The notes under the pieces: model-generated
Databases searched by the model: none
The model's input: the letters and a program-made list of their open reading frames with translations, nothing else
Told to the model about the DNA's origin: nothing
Position numbers and translations under genes: made by a program
Shown here: positions 20,701-31,759 of the stretch, piece by piece
How the letters are laid out: each line of letters opens with the position of its first letter
Position numbering within the stretch: the first letter of the stretch is position 1
From: Akebia trifoliata
Lineage: Eukaryota > Streptophyta > Magnoliopsida > Ranunculales > Lardizabalaceae
Assembly (NCBI GenBank): GCA_017979445.1
Contig: CM030714.1
Location: 44,469,220-44,533,219, forward strand
DNA length: 64,000 nt
Reading direction: 5' to 3'

Positions 20701-23584
20701 ATAAATAACTCCCTTTGGTATTCTTAGTCCATTCTTACGTGAACAATATCCTCCATTCCTACGTGAATCAATTCTTCATATAGGTTTTGCCATATTTTAT
20801 AATCTCATAAATATGAGTCAAGGATATACGTATAAATCCATTTCATGTACAAACAAATCCTTTATTTGTACATTAGATCCTTTAGAGAATCCTTTTTTAG
20901 AAAGATTCTCACCATCACTATTTACGCCTTGGGTTGGAACAAATTACTAATGAACCTATACCTCTCTTGAAAAGGAGCGATGAATAAGAAGGTGGTTAAC
21001 TAATCCCCAGTTCGATTTGCACAAAAAGCAGAAGTTGGCTTAAAAGCTTCCCCTAACCATGAGGTCATCCATTGTGAGAATTTTCCCACGAACAGTGGAG
21101 CAAATGAAGGAGAATTTTTTGAACACATCAAGAAAGGGATAACTGAACAAAGAATTCCTTGATTTGCAAAAAGACTTCACAAAAGAACTTTGTCTTGGCT
21201 AGCTTCCTAAATACGAGTATCCTCTGCAAAAGTATTGATTTGGACCAAGGAAATTCTATCAATTAGTCTGGATACCTCCTGAATTTCCCAATCATTAAAG
21301 TTTTCACAGAAGCCAAATTCCCATGAAATTTGATTTCCAAAATGTATTATAAAATCATTAACTGGAATCTCTTTTTTCTGAGAAAGATGGAATAGATTTG
21401 GAATAATATGATCTTCAATAGTATGGGATAAAAAAAGGTAAAGTGTAACTAGTGTGGGATGGTGGTCATGAATGGTGGGATCTCCCGGTTGAAGCAACAT
21501 TTGGCAGATGGTTTCACCAATATGGAGAATTGACAAGTATTTCAAGAGGACAATAGGATCTAGATAAACAGGGCAGTTTTTGACAGACACAAGAGTGAAA
21601 GTTCATCAAGTGCTCAAATGTTTGGTGCTAGTACTGCATGATTCCATGGTGGATACCATTATTAAGTGTTGAATGTTTTAATAAGATTATAATAAATCCT
21701 ATTTATACGTAATGTTAATGTGAAATGTCTATAAAATAACATTGGTTCCATTTAGACTTTATACCTATTTTGGATATTGGACTTCTATGCACCCACCACC
21801 CCATCTAGTTAGGGAAAGGCCAAACCACAAAGACAATATACATTCTCATCTTGGAGAAACTTCAAGTTTTCAACAATGCAACGACTCAAACACTGTCCCC
21901 CCAGATTATTAGTAAAGGAACTAAGTATAGACACTCTTGAAGAAGTATTAGTCCAACCAAATTCACATGGGATAATGGCCCTATGAACAGGTTCAAGAAC
22001 ACCATATGGTCAAAAGATCATACTCATAGATATTAATCATATTTAGACCAGTTTCATGACAAATACCCGATGAAACAGAGTTTCCGTTTAAAGACCTTGA
22101 GTTAGTTCTGATAAATCAAAAGATAAAAGAAGTTATAAATACAGAATGAAGGCTTTTTCAGTCGCTACATCACAGTACCTTATTATCTGGTGGAAAGTTT
22201 ACAGCAATCTCGCTCAAGTCCTCAATGATATCCTCAAAGTGTTGTCCAAGAACTCCAAGACATAAACTGACTAGACTTCGCTTTTTAATCTTTTCACGCA
22301 AACCAACTAAACTTCGACGTATGGTCATATCAGGGGGTGATCCTTCAATGGACATTTTCAACAAGTTAAAGTGATGGATATAATAACACAAAAACAATGT
22401 TCAGCTCATTTTTTTCATAGAGAAAAATTTTAAATTTTACAAAACACAGTTACGTATAATTAGTAAGTGAAATGGCCAACATATATGGCACGTAAATATG
22501 AATTATATATGGTCTGGTACTGTAAATTAGTGGCATTAGCTAATACAAATCGGTCCATCTTTCTAACATTCCTTAAACTTACTATATAATTTTTCCAACA
22601 GAATTTTAATTTGCTTTTGAATGCCCAAAAATGTGAAATTGTTCTTCTTAATCAAAACCACATGAAAGCGACTTGTCTAATTCACATGCAACCCAACTGA
22701 TAAAATAGCAATTAAATTATGTGAAATGTATTGGACTTCAACTAGAACTCTCCACATTCCTTCACCATACTTCCCCTCCTTCTCCACCTTTCTACTAATA
22801 GATTATTTAAACCAGGGATACTCATACGAGATTACTAATTTATTTTATCTAGCAAAGTGTCGGAAAAACTTTGACGGACCCAAGAGAATTTTCTATGAGA
22901 ATTCTCTTATCGAAGAGAATTTCGCTTAACACACTAATCATCCAGAAACTATCAATATAGGGATAAGCTGCTTTAAGAAATAGAGGAGGCACTCTCTAGC
23001 GACTCTATCCATGTTGATGTTTCTGTATTAAATTATCAACTTTTCCCTTGAGATTCAAATACAGGCAGCGAAACTACATTGAACTAAAGAATTCAAAATC
23101 ATGGCTTTCCAGAAAATAAAAATAAATAAATAAACTAATTTCAACATGAGGATCCAAATACAGACCTGGGTTCAACATGGGAATTTTAATTCAGTCATGG
23201 GTTTTGAATAAAAACGACCAAATTCAACATGGGCAATCATAAAAATACATAAATTCTTCGAAAAAAATTGTAACTTTCTCACTAAACAGATATAATTCAA
23301 TGAACAACATGGGGAAAAGTCTAAATTAGGAAGTAGGGTTCTTTAAACACAAATCAAAAACATGGGTTTTATAGGAAATCGATCAAATAAAAAAGGGTCA
23401 ACGGAGATTATGAAAAACAATTATCAATTTCATTTTTTTTATTTTAGTAATCGATGTAAATTTGAAGGAATCGAAAACAGGGATACGTTTACGTACTATG
23501 TGATGTATTGGTCTCGAGCTCTTCTTCTTTGAGATTGAGCTTCTGTAACGACGAAGTCAAGGCCGGAGAAAACCCTTTTTCCAT
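17703..23584 (-). CDS. Plant leucine-rich-repeat (RNI-like) protein of unknown function
   Basis: Six exons read on the minus strand join in frame: 23497-23584, 22179-22342, 19246-19415, 18708-18785, 18245-18389 and 17703-18116, giving 352 residues. The N-terminus is charged and helical ([20 protein letters not shown]). Residues about 85-180 contain at least two cysteine-containing LRRs of the RNI/F-box-LRR type ([54 protein letters not shown]). The C-terminal 140 residues are a conserved-looking domain with [16 protein letters not shown] and a basic tail rich in Arg ([16 protein letters not shown]). No F-box is visible. Intron 2 is 2.8 kb and carries a LINE relic. Function not known to me; a nuclear scaffold role would be speculation. 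Exon 1 is short but has a GTACGT donor and a clean phase. Confidence 0.85.
20236..21590 (-). mobile_element. Decayed LINE (non-LTR retrotransposon) 3' half in intron 2 of the LRR gene
   Basis: Minus-strand translation shows LINE landmarks in order: [20 protein letters not shown] near 21,250-21,310 (the segment after reverse transcriptase) and [11 protein letters not shown]...HCPIV at about 20,240-20,300 (the zf-RVT zinc-binding domain). An inserted A near 21,208 shifts the frame where a Trp-Lys-Leu is expected, and further stops follow. Same orientation as the host gene. Non-functional. Confidence 0.75.
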
Positions 23585-23887
23585 CAGAGAGGGAATCAGC
23601 AATTTCGAAGTTGAAGATTGAAGAACAAACAGTCGAAACTCGAAAATCAACGAAAAATAGGTTTTTTAGGTAATTTAGATGTACCCCTCTGGAGTTTGGG
23701 TAATATGTAAGATACCCTCTTTTTTTTTTTTTTTGGACTGATATTATACTGCTTGACCATCGTCGTCTATACTAGACACGGAAAACTGACTTAAATGCCC
23801 TTTACCTTCATCTTCTCATCAAAATGTAAATTGTCCAAAATACCCTTTCAATTAAGCACATCTCTTACACGATTGTCTATCTGGGAC

Positions 23888-24727
23888 TAGGGGTGCACAC
23901 TGGATTGGGTAAATCTGAGAACCGAATCAATCCAGAACCTTTTGGATTGGATTGGTTCGGATTGAGTATGGCTTAATTCGGGTGCAGATTGTATAAAAAA
24001 AAAATCCGATTGATTTGGTTCAGTCCCGGATTAGGGGTATAATAGAATCGAACTAATCCGAGAACCGAACTAATCCGAAGTATCCATTACAATATATATA
24101 TATATATTTTGTACTAATTTTTATACGCTTTAACAATAGATTTCAAAAAAGAACGATTTTCTCCTAATGAATTTTAACTTCCTTTCTATTTCATTTTATG
24201 AGTGTTTTGTGTCATACTCATATTTGAATATGATTCTAATATTTATTTTATTTCCCTTTTCATTAATTACGAATCTTTGAATTATAAGAATTTCTTTATC
24301 AATCACTCCCCCACTTGAAATATTCATGGAATTTTCATTTTTTTAAATAAATTCCAGTATTTTTTAGTGAATAGGTAGACCGATGTAAGATCAGACTAAG
24401 GGTTTGCTATTTTTGTGTTATGTGTGATGCTTTGTTTATGTTGAAATAATAAGTATGTTAATGTTTTGTTTATGCGTGCTATGTGTTATACGTGATGCTT
24501 TGTTTTATATTTATTTTGCTTAGTTTTAAGTTTTAAGTATTTTAATTTTAGTATTGAAAATAATAAGTATGAGAACCGAGATCCGATCCGAACCAATCTG
24601 AACCAAGGTTGGTTTGGATTGGTTCGGTTCTATAGGGTAATTGAATTGGTTCAATTCCAAATTTGTAGAACCGATCATACTTGATTCGGTTCCAATTTTG
24701 TCAAAATCCGAATCATGTGCACCCCTA
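23888..24727. mobile_element. Non-autonomous hAT-like element
   Basis: An 840-bp element with inverted ends TAGGGGTGCACA / TGTGCACCCCTA, flanked by 8-bp near-duplicates TCTGGGAC (23880-23887) and TTTGGGAC (24728-24735). TAGGGGTG ends plus an 8-bp target duplication mark hAT elements. Subterminal regions repeat GAACCGAATC / GATTGGTTCGG motifs in both orientations. No transposase frame. Confidence 0.8.
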
Positions 24728-24961
24728 TTTGGGACTATAACACTCCAATAATTTTTCTAGGCCAAAAACGATGAGCAACGGTGAAGCTTCAAATTATTTA
24801 TGGGGTCTCCATGAAGCTAATTTACTAATTAAATTTTTAAAAGAAAAAAAAAAAGCATCGTCCTAATTGTGAACCACGAGCAACTTTGTCGATGTTTTTC
24901 TATTACAAAACAACAATTTCCTTGTTTTATTTATGAACCTTGATAGTATGGCCTCTTACGA

Positions 24962-25063
24962 CCCCATCATAGAACTGTAGATCAAATGCCTTGGAATACA
25001 CAAGAAAAATATTTATGGTTCTAAATATCCCAAGACAAGTTATCTATGGTTCTATGATGGGGG
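24962..25063. mobile_element. Small hairpin MITE-like repeat
   Basis: CCCCATCATAGAACTGTAGAT and its inverse ATCTATGGTTCTATGATGGGG enclose about 60 bp. The sequence just right of it (GGGGTGTCATATTATCAC) recurs at about 26,400 behind another hairpin, so this is a dispersed family. Confidence 0.55.
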
Positions 25064-25128
25064 CATTTGTCTAAAGGGGGTGTCATATTATCACAACTCT
25101 TTATTTATTTCAAAGTTATGAATTTGTT

Positions 25129-25207
25129 GGTACGTGTGGTTTGTGAGGTATTGCATGTACTTGGGGATTTGGACAAGATATGGTGCTCTAAGAGGCTAGT
25201 TGCCTCA
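25129..25207 (-). repeat. Dispersed repeat, copy 2
   Basis: Reverse complement of the repeat at 17,485-17,567, sharing CTCTTAGAGCACCATATCTT-like and CACAAACCACACGTACC-like blocks. Confidence 0.6.
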
Positions 25208-25626
25208 GACTTATAGGCTCAGAACCCTATCATCAAAACAAAACAAAAAAAAGATATGAATTCGTGGTTGAACTTTGTCTAATAAAAGTGATTTTGCCAT
25301 TTTTATGTAATTGTTTCACGAAATTTAGCTGCAAAGACAAATTCTTCATTGATAATCAAAAGTTACAAGTACAATCCTTTCAGACAACAATTCGAACGAG
25401 TATAATCTTAGTGGTATATACACCATTTTCCAACTTGAAAGGATGGCCAAAAACTATGGGAAAAAAGGGCATACAAACTTTTGTGTATTGTTCTACTAAC
25501 TATCATCAATCTTTGCTTCTAAGATTTTTCATCGTCTCCTAATTTACCTATCTTCGAAGAGATTATTGTTGAGGACCTTGATGTATTTTTATTTCAAGCT
25601 AGGTTCATGATCCTCTTTTTGCAGAG

Positions 25627-25654
25627 GTTTTTTTTTTTTTTTTTTTTTTTTTTT
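25627..25654. repeat. Poly(T) run, about 28 bp
   Basis: Long uninterrupted T run after GCAGAGG. It could be the reversed poly(A) of a retrotransposed fragment, but no coding remnant is recognisable beside it. Confidence 0.8.
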
Positions 25655-25805
25655 GCAAAATTAACCTTGACGACGCTTCCCAATATCCTCAAGGCATGAG
25701 TAGTCCCCTCCCCCCAAACTCTCACACACTGTAATTTTTGGTAATCAGTCATATTTTTCTTGAATAATTCGCAAAGGCAAATGATTTTCGGACACCCTCA
25801 TCAGA

Positions 25806-26291
25806 TAGGGCTAGCAATAGGTCGGATAATACCTATCTACTTGACTCATCCGACCTGAATAAATCGGATATGGGCAAAGTTTTCTACCCGATTAAGAATT
25901 CGAGTAATATTACCTAATACCCATTTACCCAAAAGTTTTGTAAGGTTGGGTATGAATATACGTCATATCCTACTCGATTACCAGTTTACCCGACAACAAA
26001 AATATAATTTCATATTCTATATATAAATATATGTAAATAATTAAATTTTTTTATTATATATAATTTTTATTATTAAAATAATAATAATAAAAATGAGACG
26101 AGGGGGTAAAGTTTTGGGTGACCTGAGAATTGATTAAAAAATTGGGTATGGTTATCCACCTAAAAACGTGGATAAGAATTTGAATTTGGGTATTATCTTA
26201 AAATTCGGATAAGAAATCGGGTACAAGTGTGTATGTTTCAATTTGGGTATGGATTTGGTAAAAGTCTTACCCGGCCTGTTTGCCAGCCCTA
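25806..26291. mobile_element. hAT-like MITE with TAGGGCTGGCAA-type ends
   Basis: A 486-bp element beginning TAGGGCTAGCAATAGGTCGG and ending CCGGCCTGTTTGCCAGCCCTA, which are inverted repeats. The flanks are diverged, so the target duplication is not clear. The interior is AT-rich with GGGTA motifs. Confidence 0.6.
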
Positions 26292-26296
26292 ATCAC

Positions 26297-26375
26297 AGAA
26301 TTGTAGATCATTTGGTTTGGGATACGCAGAATCATAAATCTTTTCTTTTGTATCCCGAGGCAAATGATGTATTGT
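26297..26375. mobile_element. Hairpin MITE-like repeat related to 24,962
   Basis: AATTGTAGATCATTTGGTTTG...GGGATAC pairs with GTATCCCGAGGCAAATGATGT. It is followed by a GGGGGCATCAAATTATCAC block shared with the repeat at 24,962-25,110. Confidence 0.5.
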
Positions 26376-28009
26376 TCTTGATGGGGGTGTATGTCAAAGG
26401 GGGGGGCATCAAATTATCACGACTCATTTGAAATATTGTCATATTTGCTATTTGGAAGTGACGATCTCACTGCTTAATCTATTTCCAAGTAACAAATTCA
26501 CTGTTTGGTTTATTTTAAATAGAAAATTGTCATATTCACCATTAGATTTGTTTCAAAGCAACAAATTAATTTGTTGTGTGATTTATATATATGCTATGAA
26601 TTATCTGCTTAATTGATTTGTTTCCAAGCAGATAATTCAATTTTTATTTCTTTTTCAAGCAACAAATTTATCAATTCCAACTACCAAATTCATTAATTTT
26701 CAAATCACTATTAGTCGTTTTTAACAAAAATCACTTTTAGATACAAAGACAAATTCTTCACAAAAACAAACTTTATAAGAATGACAAATCCAAATTACTT
26801 TAGTTCAAATTAGGTGTATTAGCTCTTAGAGTAGTATAATAGGTTGTATTATATTATTATTGTATCATAATGCTATCATGAGATCATGTAGTTATGGGGT
26901 TATGTATTAACTTGTATAGCTTATATGATACTAGCCTATAACATTTGTGACACATGCATGTGTTCCTTATATGTTGAATATTCCTGAAATTTTAAGTGAA
27001 TCAATAAAATATCAAATAATCCTTTTTTTTTCTTCTCTCTTTGACGTAATAAGGAAGAAACATAACATACACAATAATTAAAAATGACAAATATTGTACA
27101 AAAGGGTCCAATTCTATTTGGAGTCTCAAACCAAAACTGTTAGAAGAGAGAGAGAGAGAGAGGGAGAAATGGAAAATGGTGATTTTAGGAAGTTGGGTGG
27201 TAGTTAGATTTATTATAGTAAGAAGTATTTTCCACCATTGGATGTATCCAACACAATCTGTCATCATGAAATATCTTTGTGGGGGATGATTTTACATAGT
27301 GGGTAGTTTCACACAGTAGCATCAGTTTTAGAGAAAATTGATCTCAACCCTTGGATCTTTTCAACACAATTCACACCGTGGATGGTGTTTACAACTGAGA
27401 TAAAAATCTTATTTTATATAATAGATTAGCCTCTTTTATATGGTTTTTGGCTGAATAAGATGTTTTCAGAGAATATGAATGGTTTCATTCTTGCATTAAA
27501 TTCCATTTTCACTAAATTATATAAAGTTTTTGTTGCTCTTAAGCTTTGTAAGTAATAAATTCAAAGCTTACAATGCAACAAATACGCCGCTTTGAAAATA
27601 CAAGTAAATTCACCTTTTCAAAACAGATCAGCAATAAATTCGTCGCTTTTTAACAAAAATAAGTGAAATTGTTGCTAGTATTTCACTACTAAAATGAGAT
27701 ATTTAAAAATAAATAAATGATAAATAACTAATATTCATTTGGAGACTCGAGAAAGATCTTGAGGTTTCATCGTTGATTGTAGATGATAATCCTAAGTAAG
27801 GTAAGAGAGACGATCGTGTGAGGGACAATTTAGTATATATATTTTTTGAAGCTAGTTTTAAAAATAAAAATTACTAAATAAATTGTTATGTTACCCCCAA
27901 AATAAAAAAATCAGTAGTTGAAGATGAAGAAATTTAGGTAATTTTATTAATCAAGAATAATGAGTCCAACCATACTCTGTGATTCACGTCATTTTATTAA
28001 GAATAACAC
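26376..28009. other. AT-rich intergenic DNA
   Basis: Repeated short phrases (AGCAACAAATT, CAAGCAGATAATTCAA) and a GA microsatellite at about 27,146-27,164. No gene, splice-linked frame or clear element ends. Confidence 0.5.
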
Positions 28010-28190
28010 TGAAGTCAACTCAAGATTGGACCTCACATCGGACACCCTGACGTGAAAGTGTATGGGAACCAAAGATGCTTTCCTCGAGATACCAGTGAAA
28101 AAGCATCTATGGTTCCTATCCACTTTCACATCAAGATGTGCGATATGAGGTCCAATCTTGAGGTCACTCCGGCACGACTCTTCTATTAAT
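28010..28190. mobile_element. Long-armed hairpin MITE
   Basis: Arms of about 65 bp: CTCAAGATTGGACCTCACAT ... GAACCAAAGATGCTTTC against GAAAAAGCATCTATGGTTCC ... ATGAGGTCCAATCTTGAGG. The TCACTCCGGCACGACTC block links it to the element at 11,578-11,735. The open frame across it is only an effect of the palindrome. Confidence 0.7.
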
Positions 28191-28386
28191 CGCCGTGATT
28201 CATGTCCTGCAAATTTCAAAGACTATCCAATTAGGTAGGATAGAGCTATGGACCATTTGGTTCCAATGATTCAGCCATCCAATTGATTGGATCCTTTTCT
28301 ATGGTCCTATAAAGAATCTAGATGAATGGGCCCATGGGTTTGTTTAGTTTCAACCAAGAAATATGTCAGGCCCAACCACCAAAGGC

Positions 28387-28446
28387 TTGGCGAGATGGCC
28401 AAGACCATGTCTCAAGAAACGGAAATCTTGAGTTCAAATCGTCCCT
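28387..28446 (+). repeat. Possible tRNA-derived (SINE-like) fragment
   Basis: TTGGCGAGATGG resembles a pol III A box, and GTTCAAATC 34 bp further on fits the B-box core GWTCRANNC. There is no cloverleaf-quality acceptor stem and no poly(A) tail identified, so this is only a remnant, if real. Confidence 0.3.
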
Positions 28447-29490
28447 TACGAGCCACCCTAAAGGATTTATATGGGATGTTACTCGGTGCGCCGAATGATG
28501 AGTTGTGATAAATTGACTCACCTACATGGCATATTCAAAATACTCGCTTGACGTTGAGGTGTGCCAATGCCGTAACCATGAACTTTATGCCATAGGATAC
28601 ATAACTGCACATCCCCATAAATCTGTGTACTTATGTATCCCGATGACAAGAAAATCTATGATTTCGATAGACCCCACGTCAGGTGAATATCTTGAGTATG
28701 CCACGTGAGGGAGTCAAATTATCATTACTGTAATAATAATAAGAGTGGTGATAAAATGACTCTCCACGTGACATACTCAATCAACTCCCTCAACGTGACA
28801 TGTGAATTGTAGATTTATACTCTTCGGGATATACAAATTATACATATTTATGGAGATGTGTAGTTGTGTATCCCGATGAGTATATAATAATGATTCTAAC
28901 ACATGTCAAGCATAATTTTTAAACTCTGTATCACGTTTCGTCTCGTTCAGCTCCGATATCAAATTATCTCAGATGAATTTTTCGATATGTTTGAGACGTC
29001 TTGTGAGATGAAACAAAAAATTGAACGTGACTCGTAAATTTCATTCAAAAAATGATTTTATGAGTTGGTCTCGTTTAATTCTAATACCAAGTTAACTCAG
29101 ACGATACGTCTTAGTCTTGGATGAGTTTAAAAATCATGATGTCAAGTCAGAAGAGTTGGTGGAATATACCACGTGGAGGAGTCATTTAAACATTTACTCT
29201 AATAATAAATAAAAATTATTGGGCCGCCATAAACACGACAGCTGCAAAGCACATGAACTTCTGAAGCTACAGAAGCCAACAAATCTCTCCGAGGACAGGT
29301 AAAAAAGGAGTTAAATTATGAGATGTTGCTGTGCACATGTGGGGACATTTGTGCTTTGTCTGCACATACATAGAAAGACAAAACTCAACAAACTAATCAT
29401 TCAACCAACCATTAAAGCTAAGAACAAAATGTCCTACTATCTTTCCCTACCACCCATTCTTCTCAACATTTAAGAATATCTCACTCTCCA

Positions 29491-29497
29491 TATAAAT
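29491..29497 (+). promoter_or_regulatory. TATA box of the R3-MYB locus
   Basis: TATAAAT in CTCTCCATATAAATTCC, 79 bp upstream of the ATG at 29,576, a spacing fitting a short plant leader. Confidence 0.5.
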
Positions 29498-29575
29498 TCC
29501 ACTAATCAAGCCACCTTCTTACTTACCTTTTTTTACTTCAATAAAAAAAATTGAACTAGAGATAATGACGGAAAA

Positions 29576-30367
29576 ATGGGTGACTTTGAACATTCTAAAG
29601 ATATTTCTAAGGCTTCTAAAGGTAGGTACCCATTTCAAAATAACAGCATTTAATCTTTCTTTTTTTTCCTCTAATAATCTTGGGATGTTTTTGTTTCAGA
29701 GGTAACAAATCAGGATTCTAAGGTGGAGTCTCAGAGGATGAGGTCTCACTCATTGCTAGGATGTTTAATCTGGTTGGAGAGAGATTTGTCTCAACCATGA
29801 TTTCGAATCTCGATTTGATGTCTCGTCTTGCCATGGGATGAGATAAACCCTTTTAACTTGATTTATAATTATTTATTCATGTATATTTATATGAATATAA
29901 TTATAATTTTTTTGACAAAACAAGATTGATTAGAAGACATTTAATCATAAAATCATATTTTATTTAGATAATATTTATTAAAATTTTAAATTAAAAAAAA
30001 AGAAATTGTAATTAAGATATACAAAATCCTAGTTGATTTAGCCAACTTTTATTTATTCAACCAATTCATCCCATTTATCTTGCAAGATTCCACGCGATTA
30101 AGACGTCTTGTCTATCCATCTCGTTCATGGACAATAATGAGATGACTCGGGCAAGTCATGTCGGTATTAGACAAGATTTAAAACCATGGTCTCTAATTTC
30201 TTTCCTTTTTTGTTTTGCTTTATAATAATACTTGATTCAATTTAGTCTGATTTTCTTTATGGATCAGGTGGTCTATAATTGCTGGGAGAATCCGTGGAAA
30301 AACAACAAAAGAGATCGAAAAGTACTGGACTTCAAGATCTTCTACATCAAGGGAACGAAAACAATAG
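29576..30367 (+). pseudogene. R3-MYB repressor (CPC/MYBx type), frameshifted and with a lost splice donor
   Basis: Three exon remnants, 29576-29621, 29700-29783 and 30268-30367. Exon 1 starts MGDFEHSKD. Exon 3 gives WSIIAGRIRGKTTKEIEKYW followed by TSRSSTSRERKQ and a stop, the second half of an R3 MYB repeat. Exon 2 encodes EDEVSLIARMFNLVGER, but in a different frame from exon 1: the run GTGGAG/TCTCAG (about 29,729) lacks one T compared with the expected Glu-Phe-Ser. After GER (29,783) the intron begins AT instead of GT. Family members are single-repeat MYBs that sequester bHLH partners and repress trichome or anthocyanin programmes. As written, translation ends soon after the shift. A MITE lies in intron 2. 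Confidence 0.85.
29793..30188. mobile_element. MITE in intron 2 of the R3-MYB pseudogene
   Basis: Diverged inverted ends AACCATGATTTCGAATCTCG / GACAAGATTTAAAACCATG with GTCTC on both sides (29788-29792 and 30189-30193), a possible 5-bp target duplication. The subterminal block CTCGTTCATGGACAA also occurs at about 44,420-44,460, so the family is dispersed. It starts about 10 bp inside the intron whose donor is mutated. Confidence 0.5.
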
Positions 30368-30937
30368 TGACCCGAGTTGGATGTAGAGTCATCCGATGGA
30401 ATGATTCAGTAATTATCTTAGGTTCATCAAATGGGTCTACTTTAGGAAAAGCTAAAAAGAAAAGAAAAATTGTGTGCAATAAGATGTAAAATATGTAAGA
30501 ATGGAAGAGAAGAGATTTCTTTTCCAAATTAAGTCTAGGAACTATAATCATAGTATTTTCTCAAAGAGCAGTCATCGGCATCATCGATGCCTTACTCCAA
30601 AAATTTCAGGTTGGCTGAACAAATCACATTTTTCTATTCTATTTTCATCAAAGCATTGTCTTCAAACCTTCAAGTCCTATATAGACTTTAAAGGACCATT
30701 TCCAATAGCAATGCAACTTGGTTCGGCTTGAAGCCAAATTGGAACCAAATCAATATAGGTTGGTTCCACTAAATAAGAACTAGAGCCGAATCGAAATACC
30801 AATAGAATCAAACCAACCCAAACTGAACTAAGGTCGTCGGTTTGGTTCAATTAGATGAGTTGTCAATATTCTATGAACTTTCTTAGAAGTAACATATATG
30901 TTAAATTGAAAAAAATTATATATATATATATATATAT

Positions 30938-31465
30938 TGTAGATGCACGAAATCGCTCTACACTTTCCTCCTCTTTAAGCTCGGGGGACCTGCAAATCAG
31001 CCCACTCCGACGATCAAGTTAGACAAATCGATCAGTGTAATTTTTAAGAGAAGAAGAATTCGAACCTCTTTTACTCATAGTTTTCTTCTTTATATAGGCG
31101 TTCAACTTGATCGTTTTCTGTGCCACCCTTTGAGGTGACCTAGGGTAGTTTGCCTACTCTCTGACATGTCAGCTGCAGGAGTTGTTGCAACTGCCCTATC
31201 ACTTCTGAAAAAATCGGAGTTGGTCTGACATGACGTGGGTTGTCAGGACTGGCAGTCTATCACTGGCACACCTGTCAAATCTGTCCTACCGACCTATGAG
31301 GCAGTTGCCCGGACCACTTCACCGGCTGATGGCTTAGTTCCGAGCTGCGAACACACGCATTCGTCGGGGTTAATAAACCGAGCAAGAGTCGTGGTTCGCC
31401 CGACCTCAAAATCATTAATCCTGGCCCTTATTCGAGCCACGTGTCTGTGCTCAAGAATTTTCCCC

Positions 31466-31469
<4 letters not shown>
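30938..31469 (-). mobile_element. Solo LTR, probably Ty3/gypsy
   Basis: A 532-bp block, richer in GC than its surroundings, that on the minus strand starts TGTGGGGG and ends GCATCTACA. It has a promoter-like CCTATATAAAG TATA box (about 31,090-31,100) followed by ACTTGATCGTCGGAG and TTTGCAGGTCCCCC, a U5 phrase common in plant gypsy LTRs. TATAT flanks both ends, but it sits in a TA tract, so the duplication is weak evidence. No internal domain or second LTR nearby. Confidence 0.65.

Positions 31470-31507
<38 letters not shown>
31470..31507. repeat. (AT)n microsatellite
   Basis: AT run of about 38 bp directly right of the solo LTR; a matching TA run (about 30,917-30,937) lies on its left side. 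Confidence 0.9.
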
Positions 31508-31509
<2 letters not shown>

Positions 31510-31759
31510 TGGCTAGCGTTCGACATACAACATTAGGGAGGCCAAATTTGTCCTATATGGCTTAAAAACATCAGTCTCATCTAAAACTTCTAATACCATC
31601 AAAAGTGATTGAACAGGAAAACATAAATTGCCATAATCATAAGAACTGAAATTGTATTAAAGGACAGGTTTTCTAGATTCATTGAATTTATATTTCTTCA
31701 TTATAGTAAGGTAACCTGCACTTCGGGAAAATTGAAAAATCTCATTAATAGTTGATCTA

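Noticed and set aside
27989..28219. 76-residue minus-strand open frame
   Set aside because: It spans the two arms of a hairpin MITE; the open frame is a by-product of the palindrome.
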